From Helicobacter sp. MIT 21-1697 (GTDB taxonomy: Bacteria > Campylobacterota > Campylobacteria > Campylobacterales > Helicobacteraceae), in the NCBI RefSeq assembly GCF_026241255.1, contig NZ_JAPHNC010000002.1:1-64000 (forward strand): a stretch of 64,000 bases of DNA, given 5' to 3'. The position numbers and the translations under genes are program-made. The notes below the pieces were generated by a model that was given only the letters and a program-made list of their open reading frames with translations, searched no databases and had not been told where the DNA came from. Positions 48,454 through 56,146 of this stretch are shown here, piece after piece. Position 1 is the first letter of the stretch. Each line of letters starts with the position of its first letter.

Positions 48454-49693
48454 TTACAAAAACTTCTTAAGAGCCATTCTTAATTTTTTTGGGCACAAAT
48501 AAACACATTCTTGTTGCGGGTGTATTGATATGTTAGGTGTGCTGCCTACAATATAATAATACTTGAGACCTCGCGCTAACGCCTTCATTTGTGGAGATGC
48601 ATCGTGATAGTATTGTGAAAATATTTCAAGCATTTTTGTATCTTTTTCTGCAAAGATAAGATTATCTAATCCTGCTCCATGCATACCTATTATGTGTGTT
48701 GCAGAAGAAATGGTGGCTATTTGTTCACTTACGCTTAAATTATCGGGCAAAATAATTTCAAAGCCATATTCTGTCAAAATAGATTCTATTTCTTGCAAAT
48801 TGAGTATGTTGCGGTTAGAATTGATTGGACGCGTAAGAAATAGCTTGCGCTTAGGTTTAGTTGATGTAGTGTTCAATAAGTGAGGACATAATTTGTCATA
48901 CATTGTATATACAAAATAAGGCAAGACAAATGAGCGAAAATGAGTGTAGCCAGGACGATATTCAACAATTTCATAATCTGCAATTGGTGTAGGGACAATT
49001 AACTTTTTTGCATGGATAAGGCGGGACGGGTAAGATGGGATAATACGTTCTTTATTGATACCCAAAATTTCATACATTTGTGTCTGAAAAGGTGTATCAA
49101 GTGGTAAAATATAGTAATCAGGCTCAATATTTGCAAGTTTAAGCTGATAAAGTCCAGCAATAGTCTCTGTAATGAAGTGTCCGTAGTTGTTGCTTACTTG
49201 ACGCGAAAGTAATGCAATAGAATTTTGAGAGGTTTGAGTAAAAATAGTTTTAATATAGAATTTAATTTGCTTTTTTAATAAGCGCAGAGATTCTTTAATA
49301 TATTTAAATTTATTGCCATCATATATCATTACAAATGGATGGATGCGAAGTGGTGTATGTGAGATAACAACCTTTTTATTTTTAGTAAAAATAATCTCGT
49401 CATTACTATAACAATATCCGAAAGGTAAAATTCTTACATAACATTCAAGCGTAAGGTGGATATAAGGACGAAAAAAACGATGCAAATAACCAGAGATATC
49501 ACAAAAGCTTGGATTATTACCGAGATTATAATGAGGTTTTTCATTATCCCCCCCCCCCCATATCTTGCTGTGTAGATTTATCAAGGTGTTTTATACCTTC
49601 TGCGCAAACAAGAATAGGTTCTGAAGGATAAACAAGGATTTCTTGAGATATTTCACCGCTATGTTTGGCTTGTTTATATGTTGTTGTTCTCAT
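48454..49693 (-). CDS. GT61-like glycosyltransferase, split by C12 tract (OFF)
   Basis: The catalytic part (RKLFLTRPINSNRN, then SATHIIGMHGAGLDNLIFAE) is typical of GT61/DUF563 polysaccharide transferases. The true start is probably ATG 49693, which overlaps the upstream gene's stop as ATGA. From there 44 codons (MRTTTYKQAKHSGE onward) lead to the G tract at 49548-49559. At G12 this frame stops right after the tract (TAA); G11 (or G14) joins it to the downstream frame, giving about 412 residues. The only in-frame start seen for the recorded 3' frame is a TTG at 49584 without Shine-Dalgarno. So it reads OFF. Confidence 0.7.
49548..49559 (-). repeat. C12 (G12 on coding strand) contingency tract
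   Basis: G-strand flanks AAGATAT-G12-ATAATG, at codon 45 of the GT61-like gene. Out of frame at 12, in frame at 11. Confidence 0.95.
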
Positions 49694-50676
49694 AATTGTT
49701 CTTTCCTTTTTGTTTTACAGGTGAGTTTTATTAGAAATTTTTTGCATTTCGAGTAGAGCCGCTTATAAATTGGTGTTACATCAAAAATAATCTTAAAATT
49801 TACTTTATCAATATCCTTGTTTTGATTGATTATTGTAGGATGTTTTAATGGGAAACTTAGTTCATAAGTAGGCATAGAAGCAAATTTAGAATCTCCAGTA
49901 GTATGTGTAGCATCAGCCCTGTTCAAACCAATATTTAAAATCATATTGGCTTTTGGATAAATACATAAACCATTTGCTTTCCAAATGCTGTATGTCCATG
50001 GATAATCCCAAGTATCTATTTTTCCTTGAGCATAATTCTTAATAATTTTATACCATTTATTTTTCTCATTTTTTGAGCAAAAATTATTTAGTATTTTAAA
50101 CTCATTGGTATCAAGTTCAAGCTGATAGTTTTGCCATGCTCTTGACCAAGAAGCCCATCCCCAAATATGATTGTATTTTGAAAAATAGTAATCTTCTTGT
50201 AATTGTGCTTTTGGGGAGAGTGTTTCTACTGAAGGATTTTGGGCAAAGTCTAACGCACTCCAGCCACTTATCATAAAGACTTTTTGTTGCATTTTATATT
50301 TTTCTAATAATTCATCACAGAAGCGGAAGAAACTTATATTTGGCAAACAATCATCTTCTAAAATGATTCCTTGAGATTCACAAGAAAAAAACCATGTAAT
50401 AGAGGAAGAAACAGCCATTTTACACCCTAAGTTATAATCTAAAAAACGGGTATGGATTTCACATTCCCACGTTATATTTTGAAGTAAAAATTCGCGTATA
50501 GCTTTTATTCTATTATGTTCTTCTTCATTTCTTGCTCCATCACCTGCAAGATACATTCTAGGGGGTTTAACTTTAGCAAGTTGGGAGAGTGTTTGAGTGA
50601 GAGTATCAAGACGATTAAAAAAAAGGAGCAAAACTGGATTTTTGCAAATATAAGGTTCTGACATAATTTGATACAT
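49690..50676 (-). CDS. Glycosyltransferase (GT2-like, LEDD type)
   Basis: 328 residues. VLLLFFNRLDTLTQTL at the start, AGDGARNEEEH and the metal site GIILEDDCLPN form a GT-A domain; IWGWASWSRAWQNY follows as in related capsule and LOS transferases. The start ATG 50676 overlaps the upstream stop as TAATG, and the stop overlaps the next start as ATGA, so translation is coupled on both sides. It is similar in plan to the gene just upstream, suggesting an old duplication. Confidence 0.75.
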   Translation of the reverse strand: MYQIMSEPYICKNPVLLLFFNRLDTLTQTLSQLAKVKPPRMYLAGDGARNEEEHNRIKAIREFLLQNITWECEIHTRFLDYNLGCKMAVSSSITWFFSCESQGIILEDDCLPNISFFRFCDELLEKYKMQQKVFMISGWSALDFAQNPSVETLSPKAQLQEDYYFSKYNHIWGWASWSRAWQNYQLELDTNEFKILNNFCSKNEKNKWYKIIKNYAQGKIDTWDYPWTYSIWKANGLCIYPKANMILNIGLNRADATHTTGDSKFASMPTYELSFPLKHPTIINQNKDIDKVNFKIIFDVTPIYKRLYSKCKKFLIKLTCKTKRKEQL

Positions 50677-51695
50677 TATGCCGCCTTTCGCAGATTATGA
50701 TACTGAGTATAGAAATATTTTAGTTCTGCCCCCCCCCCCATTAATTTTTTTGCTTTTTGTGTAAAAATAGAGGAAAGATTAAGCATTTTTGAGTACGCTC
50801 TTGTGTGTAATGGTTTACGAATAGATTGCTCAAAGGCTTTGATGCGCTCTAGTGCAAGATGAGATTCTATAATTTTATGGGGATAAGTAATTGGGAATTT
50901 TATATTAATATGGGTAGGATTATATATATTTCCTTCTTTTCCACAATGTATCCCGCTCCCATCAAAGCCAATTTGTTTGATGTATGATATGTTTGGACAA
51001 AGCGTAAGGGCAGAATGTTTGTAGCTGATAAGGTAGTTAAAAATTGCCCAAGTTTTGATTTTTCCCTGATGATTGGCAATGAGATGCTCAAAGTAACGAG
51101 CCACACCATCAAGATTAATATAGTCAATATCTTTTTTATCAAAGTTCTTTAATGCCCAAGATGTATCGCGTTTAAAGTGTATCCACCTATCATTCCAGCT
51201 TGCCCAACCCCAACAATGAGGAATTCGCCAAAAATAACAATCTCCCAAGCCACTCACTTCTATTGGATAGCTCCACCCAGATATGCTCCACACTTTGTGT
51301 TTATTTTTGTATTGTTCCAAGCTTGCGTTCATATAGTCCAAAAATACAGGCGAGGTAACAATATCATCTTCAAGAATGATTGCTCTACCGAACTGATGCA
51401 TAATTTCGCTTGTTCCATTAATGATAGAGTCTGCCAATCCAAGATTGTGTTTAGCGTGTTTTATCGTAATGGAGTTAAAGAATTTTTGTGTTGTATTAAG
51501 AGATTTGAGTGACTGAATATAATCTTGCACTTTTGATACGGCTTGTTTTGATTCTATTGTAGCATTTTCTTTGATGCCATCAGCATAAATAAAGAGATGG
51601 CTTTTTTTGCTTAAAGGATTTGCAATTAAGCTTTTAATTGTTTGTTGAAGATGAATTGGGCGATTGTAGGCAAAAAGAACAATAGGCGCTAGCAT
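50676..51695 (-). CDS. Glycosyltransferase (GT2-like, LEDD type) with tract near C-terminus (in frame)
   Basis: About 339 residues. APIVLFAYNRPIHLQ, AIILEDDIVTSPVFLDY and HCWGWASWNDRW match its downstream neighbour. ATG 51695 is chosen because it overlaps the FkbM stop (ATGCTAG); a TTG-start extension to 51737 is less likely. The G11 tract (50729-50739) is 17 codons from the end. At 11 the protein ends AELKYFYTQYHNLRKAA and its stop overlaps the next start. At 10 it would end MGGGQN, and at 12 MGGGGRTKIFLYSVS, both before the next start. Confidence 0.75.
   Translation of the reverse strand: MLAPIVLFAYNRPIHLQQTIKSLIANPLSKKSHLFIYADGIKENATIESKQAVSKVQDYIQSLKSLNTTQKFFNSITIKHAKHNLGLADSIINGTSEIMHQFGRAIILEDDIVTSPVFLDYMNASLEQYKNKHKVWSISGWSYPIEVSGLGDCYFWRIPHCWGWASWNDRWIHFKRDTSWALKNFDKKDIDYINLDGVARYFEHLIANHQGKIKTWAIFNYLISYKHSALTLCPNISYIKQIGFDGSGIHCGKEGNIYNPTHINIKFPITYPHKIIESHLALERIKAFEQSIRKPLHTRAYSKMLNLSSIFTQKAKKLMGGGAELKYFYTQYHNLRKAA
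50729..50739 (-). repeat. C11 (G11 on coding strand) contingency tract
   Basis: G-strand flanks TTAAT-G11-CAGAAC. Near the gene end; sets the tail sequence and the position of the stop relative to the next start. Confidence 0.95.
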
Positions 51696-52412
51696 TGTTG
51701 ATTCTTGAAAATTAGGGTATTTAATGTTTTGGCACAAAGTTTATAGCCTTGTGTAGCAAGAAAGGTATATATTTTATTATTATAGATATTTTCAAAATCA
51801 CTCTCCCAGGATTCAACAAGTATAATTCCGGGGCGATATTTGAGCCAATTGTTTGACTGTAAAACTTCTAAATCAAGTCCTTCAACATCAATATTTAAAA
51901 AATCAATTCTATGTTGGTTAGGGAGGAGATATTCATCAAGAATTTGTTCAAGTTTTTTTACGGGCATAGGAATTTTTTCTACCAAATAGAAGTGTGGATG
52001 ATTTTTATATTTGTTTTCTAAAATAGGGGTAAAGCCATTGAGTGCTGGCTCATTAAAACTATAATATATCATATCCCCCCCCCCCATTCAAAGCTATACC
52101 ACATTCAATATTTATGTCCCGCGGGCGAAAGCGACTAAAAAGTTTCATAGAATTTGGCATAGCATCAATATTGATGCCTTTCCAACCTTTTTGGTAGAAA
52201 AGATAAGTATTTGAAAATCTGAAAGGATGATGTGCTCCCACATCAACATAGAAGCCATATTGTATATTATTTAGCATTTCTTGGAGGATTAAATCTTCAC
52301 CTTGTTGAGCGTAAGATTTATTTTGAAAACGAGTAATATAAAGATTTTTATAGTAGAGAAGTAAATACTGAGCTTTATGTGGTAGAATTTTCTTAAGAAG
52401 ATATTTGAGCAT
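51689..52412 (-). CDS. FkbM-family methyltransferase, split by C11 tract (OFF)
   Basis: The N-terminal ORF has SYAQQGEDLIL and FYVDVGAHHPFRFSNTY (SAM site). The C-terminal ORF has IDFLNIDVEGLDLEVL and GIILVESW. The C11 tract at 52075-52085 separates them; C10 (or C13) restores about 240 residues. The start codon (52412) and its AGGA Shine-Dalgarno lie in the right arm of a 10-bp inverted repeat. A short upstream ORF carrying its own G11 tract precedes it. Two tracts could therefore control this one gene. Confidence 0.78.
52075..52085 (-). repeat. C11 (G11 on coding strand) contingency tract
   Basis: G-strand flanks TTGAAT-G11-ATATGA, inside the FkbM gene. Out of frame at 11, in frame at 10. 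Confidence 0.95.
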
Positions 52413-52444
52413 TTTGTCCTATCTTTTTAAGAAAAGGACAAAAT
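52411..52444 (-). promoter_or_regulatory. Inverted repeat burying Shine-Dalgarno and start of the FkbM gene
   Basis: On the minus strand ATTTTGTCCT (52444-52435) and AGGACAAAAT (52420-52411) are perfect complements with a 14-base spacer that can itself pair partly. The right arm contains AGGA 4 bases before ATG 52412 and the first two bases of that ATG. If folded in mRNA it should block initiation. Confidence 0.65.
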
Positions 52445-52464
52445 CAAACGTCCAAAATTTTAGT

Positions 52465-52527
52465 TTATGCCCCCCCCCCCATTCTATAGTTAGAAGCTAT
52501 AAGAGAACAGTATATTGTGAAAATCAT
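52465..52527 (-). CDS. Short upstream ORF (leader peptide or gene remnant) with G11 tract
   Basis: ATG 52527, with AAGGA about 10 bases upstream, encodes MIFTIYCSLIASNYR followed by MGGGA and TAA at the recorded G11. At G12 it would stop three codons after the run. At G10 or G13 it would continue to 35 or 36 residues, ending at TAG 52421-52419, 6 bases before the FkbM ATG and overlapping its AGGA. It may be a translational-coupling leader, or the decayed start of a lost glycosyltransferase gene. No homologue is recognised. Confidence 0.45.
   Translation of the reverse strand: MIFTIYCSLIASNYRMGGGA
52470..52480 (-). repeat. C11 (G11 on transcribed sense) tract in leader region
   Basis: G-strand flanks TAGAAT-G11-CATAAA. 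The only tract in the window outside a full-size gene; it lies 58 bases upstream of the FkbM start, inside the short upstream ORF. Confidence 0.95.
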
Positions 52528-52565
52528 TGCTACACCATCCTTATAAAATATCGCCAAATCTATAC

Positions 52566-52571
52566 ATTATA
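52566..52571 (-). promoter_or_regulatory. TATAAT -10-like hexamer for the second glycan operon
   Basis: ATTATA on the plus strand reads TATAAT on the minus strand. Transcription would start near 52559, about 33 bases before the short upstream ORF. It is the only good -10 match I see between the MATE gene and the glycan genes on this strand. Confidence 0.5.
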
Positions 52572-52655
52572 GCGGATGCTATCATAACATTGAGAAATTT
52601 AAAAAGCCCTTAATTGATTGTAATGAAAGTGTGAAGAGATATAATCTTTATTATT

Positions 52656-54011
52656 TTACAATTGTGCGATGTATTTTTTCCATAAACCTTTATAAAAAAC
52701 AAAGCCAAAGATTCCTGCGCGTAAATATGTTTCGCAGCAAATGATAGCAAAAATATATCCCACAGCAATGTCATAATGCACACACAGCCACATCGGGAGG
52801 ATTCTTAGAATCCAAATGCTCCCTGTGTTAATCCATAATGAAAGCTTTGTCGCACCACTTCCTCGCAATGCCCCATCAAGCACGAAAATACAAATAAGAG
52901 GCACTTGAGAAAGCCCTACTGCAAGGAGATAATCAAAAGAATACTCAATTACTGCCACTTCTGTGCTAAAAATTGCGGAGAGTTCTTTGCCTAGCACGCA
53001 TAGCCCTATGCCTAATATGCCCATAACCACTGATGAGATAAGCAAAATTGTTTTGATAAAAGATTCTGCTAAGTCTAATCGCCTTGCACCGAGCATTTGT
53101 CCAACTAATGCCATTGCTGCCACTTGGAATCCAAAGCCGGGCATAAAAATGAAGCTCTCCACCCTTGAGCCAATTTGAAATCCTGCAATGACTTCCAAAC
53201 CATAATCAGTCATAAATTTTGTAATCAGCACAAGGGAGAAAATTGTCAAACCTCGCTCAATACCAGAGGGAATACCAATGCACAACCCATTGTAAAGAAT
53301 CTGCCATTTAAAGGTGGGTAAAAATGTCAAATGATGGTGTAGCCCACAGAGAATTCCAAGTAAAATCAAACATTCAAAATAAGTGATGATGACATTTGCT
53401 ATGCCAGCCCCCATAATCCCAAATGGTGGGATACCAAGCCCTTGCACCCCAAAAATAAGCATAAAATTAAGGATAATATTTAAGCTTGTGGCGATGATTT
53501 TTACAAAAAAAACGCTTTTTGTATCCCCAATGGCTGAAAGAGCAGAGATAAATATTGTCTTAAGAAAAAGTGCGGGAATGCCATAAAAAATCCAATTCAA
53601 ATACAACATACCTAGCTCTTTAGTTTCTCCACCTACGCCCATCCAGTTAAAATAAAACTCATTACTCATATATGCAAGAGCATAAATAGGAATAGAGCAG
53701 AGCCCAGCCCCGATACTCATTGTGCTTAGAATCTGCCCTGTTTTAAGGTTATTTCGCTCCCCAAATGCGCGTGAGACTTGCGCATTTGTACCCACATAAA
53801 AAATAGTTGTGAGCGCAAAAAGAAACATCCAGCAGCTCATACCAAGCCCGAGTGCCACGATATTATGCTTTGTAACTTCAGAATCTGGCGAAATATGGGC
53901 AATAAAATACATTCCTATGGCGATATTAGCAATATCAAGTAAAGAGTTTCCTCCAGAGGGCAAAGCAATACTTAGAATCTTGTGGAGACGTTGTTTGAAG
54001 TTATATATCAT
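52656..54011 (-). CDS. MATE-family multidrug exporter
   Basis: 451 residues with about twelve membrane helices and the MATE internal repeat (ALGLGMSCWMFLFALTTIFYVG in the first half; MPGFGFQVAAMALVGQMLGA in the second). NorM-like drug or cation antiporter; substrate not determinable. No tract. It ends 85 bases before the promoter of the second glycan operon on the same strand. Confidence 0.87.
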   Translation of the reverse strand: MIYNFKQRLHKILSIALPSGGNSLLDIANIAIGMYFIAHISPDSEVTKHNIVALGLGMSCWMFLFALTTIFYVGTNAQVSRAFGERNNLKTGQILSTMSIGAGLCSIPIYALAYMSNEFYFNWMGVGGETKELGMLYLNWIFYGIPALFLKTIFISALSAIGDTKSVFFVKIIATSLNIILNFMLIFGVQGLGIPPFGIMGAGIANVIITYFECLILLGILCGLHHHLTFLPTFKWQILYNGLCIGIPSGIERGLTIFSLVLITKFMTDYGLEVIAGFQIGSRVESFIFMPGFGFQVAAMALVGQMLGARRLDLAESFIKTILLISSVVMGILGIGLCVLGKELSAIFSTEVAVIEYSFDYLLAVGLSQVPLICIFVLDGALRGSGATKLSLWINTGSIWILRILPMWLCVHYDIAVGYIFAIICCETYLRAGIFGFVFYKGLWKKYIAQL

Positions 54012-54020
54012 ATAGATTCT

Positions 54021-54641
54021 TTATAGCTTTGGTGCGCATTGGCAGCAAGGCGTATATTTGGCAATAAAACGCATAATGTGTTGGTATGCAGGATTTGTTT
54101 TATGGGAATCTTGTTTGTTTGATTTGTAAATGCTTTGATGTAAGATTTCAAAGCCTCTTTGGGGGGTGAAGATTGCCTCAAGCTCCCCTGCATACAATGC
54201 CTTATCATTGAGGGGTTGATGAGAGGTTGTGTCAATAAAAGTTTCAAAAATGAGCATAGCATTGGGTTTAAGTGCATTGATTATAGAATCAAAAAGATTT
54301 CTATCAAGGAAAAAGCTATCAAGTATCACATCATAATGTGCCTGCGGTAGCTTAAAAGTATCCAAATCTGCCAAAATAGGCGTGATATGGGGGATATTTG
54401 TAAGGTTTTTTAATGCGACAGAGGATATATCAAGTGCATCAACTTCAAAGCCCATTTGGGCTAGAATCTTAGAATGTCGTCCATTGCCGCAAGCAATATC
54501 AAGAGCTTTTAAAGGTTGAGAATGGGCAAAAGAAAAATTGCGCTCAATTTCCTCACACGCTTGCAATATAAATGGACTTGGCTCATTGGGCATAAAATTT
54601 TCTTGATACCGAGCATTCCATTTGAGCGCATCTTCTTGCAT
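54021..54641 (-). CDS. Class I SAM-dependent methyltransferase (TehB/TPMT-like)
   Basis: 206 residues. N-terminal ALKWNARYQE, then PLKALDIACGNGRHSKILAQ (motif I), VDALDISSVAL, and DVILDSFFLDR. It resembles TehB or thiopurine-type enzymes acting on small toxic molecules rather than glycans. It lies 9 bases upstream of the MATE gene; a detoxification pair is possible. Confidence 0.75.
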   Translation of the reverse strand: MQEDALKWNARYQENFMPNEPSPFILQACEEIERNFSFAHSQPLKALDIACGNGRHSKILAQMGFEVDALDISSVALKNLTNIPHITPILADLDTFKLPQAHYDVILDSFFLDRNLFDSIINALKPNAMLIFETFIDTTSHQPLNDKALYAGELEAIFTPQRGFEILHQSIYKSNKQDSHKTNPAYQHIMRFIAKYTPCCQCAPKL

Positions 54642-54662
54642 TCAATATCTTTATAGCAAGTA

Positions 54663-55004
54663 TTATACAAGTGAAGGGAATTTTAATTTACCACCGCCGA
54701 GAATATGCAAATGCAAATGTGGCACTTCTTGCCCACCATCAGCGCCGATATTGGTAATGATTCTATATCCGCTTTTATCAATTCCTACTGATTTGGCGAC
54801 TTCTTGTGCAAAGCCACATAACTCTCCTAAAAGTTTAGAATCCGCACAATCAAAATCTTTTACGCACACTTTGGGAATAGCAAGGATATGCACAGGAGCT
54901 TTGGGATTAATATCGTAAAAAGCAAGGAATCGCTCATTTTCAAGCACTTTTTTGCAAGGAATCTCACCTGCTACAATTTTTTCAAAAATTGTTTTCTCTG
55001 CCAT
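54663..55004 (-). CDS. HIT-family nucleotide hydrolase (HinT-like)
   Basis: 113 residues. TIFEKIVAGEIPCKKV at the start and the histidine triad HLHLHILGG near the end. Hydrolyses AMP-lysine-type phosphoramidates in the HinT branch. Divergent from pheS, as the HIT gene is next to pheS in H. pylori (HP0404/HP0403). Confidence 0.93.
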   Translation of the reverse strand: MAEKTIFEKIVAGEIPCKKVLENERFLAFYDINPKAPVHILAIPKVCVKDFDCADSKLLGELCGFAQEVAKSVGIDKSGYRIITNIGADGGQEVPHLHLHILGGGKLKFPSLV

Positions 55005-55084
55005 ATTTGCTCCTTAAAGCCTCTATTTTATGATAATTTGATAAAAAAGAACTGATATTATAACTTTTAAACCTGAATAGAATC

Positions 55085-55090
55085 TATAAT
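55085..55090 (+). promoter_or_regulatory. TATAAT -10-like hexamer for pheST
   Basis: In the divergent gap, 55 bases before the probable pheS start. The leader contains no obvious attenuator. Confidence 0.45.
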
Positions 55091-55144
55091 ATGCTACAAT
55101 GCCGACTTATTTTATATCGCTTATGCTGCAAGGAAGGAAAGATA

Positions 55145-56146
55145 TTGAAAACACAAATGCAAGAGATAATGACACGATTAGAGCAAGTAGATAATCTTAA
55201 TGATTTAGAGCGTTTGCGTGTGGAAGTTTTGGGGAAAAAGGGCATTTTAACCCAGCAATTCGCACTCCTTAAGAATCTTGAGGGCGAGACAAAAAAAACC
55301 TTTGCTAAAGGGCTTAATACAAATAAAGAAGATTTTGAAAAAATGCTTGAAAGCAAGAGAGAGAGCCTACTAAAAGCACAGATGAACGAGAATCTCGCCA
55401 AAGAAGTGGTTGATGCAAGTTTATTTACAGCCTTGCACCCAAAGAGCAATGGACACCCCATTTATCAGACAATGGATAGAATCATTGATTTTTTTGTGAA
55501 TATGAACTTTTCGATTCAAACCGGACCTTTGGTAGAAGATGATTTTCATAATTTTGAAGCGCTCAATCTCCCTGTATTTCACCCAGCAAGGGATATGCAG
55601 GATACTTTTTATTTTAAAGATTCAATGCTCTTGCGCACTCACACCTCTCCTGTGCAAATCCGCACTATGCAATCACAAGATATTCCTATTCGTATGATAG
55701 CTCCGGGTAGCGTTTTTAGGAGAGACTATGATTTGACGCATTCACCGATGTTTCATCAGGTTGAAGGCTTAGTGGTTGAGCAGAAAGATAAAATTAGTTT
55801 TGTGCATCTTAAATACATTTTAGAGGATTTTTTGCATTATATGTTTGGCGATGTGAAAATCCGCTTTCGCTCAAGCTTTTTTCCCTTTACAGAGCCAAGT
55901 GCAGAGGTGGATATTAGCTGTGTCTTTTGTGGTGGTAGTGGTTGTAGAATATGCTCTCACACAGGGTGGCTGGAAGTATTAGGTTGTGGTATTGTGAATC
56001 AAAAAGTATTTGATGCTGTGGGTTATAAAGATGTGAGTGGATATGCTTTTGGGCTTGGCGTAGAGCGATTTGCTATGCTTATCCATCGTGTAAATGATTT
56101 GCGTAGCTTTTTTGAGACAGATTTACGTGTATTGGAGCAGTTCTAA
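55145..56146 (+). CDS. pheS: Phenylalanyl-tRNA synthetase alpha subunit
   Basis: About 333 residues. The N-terminal coiled coil is followed by the class II core: [44 protein letters not shown] (motif 2 region), [15 protein letters not shown], and [10 protein letters not shown] (motif 3). Likely start TTG 55145, with AAGGAA 6 bases upstream; ATG 55157 is the alternative. The longer ORF from 55091 is rejected as leader. The stop overlaps the pheT start as TAATG. Confidence 0.93.
   Translation: MKTQMQEIMTRLEQVDNLNDLERLRVEVLGKKGILTQQFALLKNLEGETKKTFAKGLNTNKEDFEKMLESKRESLLKAQMNENLAKEVVDASLFTALHPKSNGHPIYQTMDRIIDFFVNMNFSIQTGPLVEDDFHNFEALNLPVFHPARDMQDTFYFKDSMLLRTHTSPVQIRTMQSQDIPIRMIAPGSVFRRDYDLTHSPMFHQVEGLVVEQKDKISFVHLKYILEDFLHYMFGDVKIRFRSSFFPFTEPSAEVDISCVFCGGSGCRICSHTGWLEVLGCGIVNQKVFDAVGYKDVSGYAFGLGVERFAMLIHRVNDLRSFFETDLRVLEQF

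Noticed and set aside
49690-51695. Treating the two LEDD glycosyltransferases as a recent tandem duplication
   Set aside because: They share layout and short motifs but differ over most of their length, so any duplication is old; not called as a repeat.
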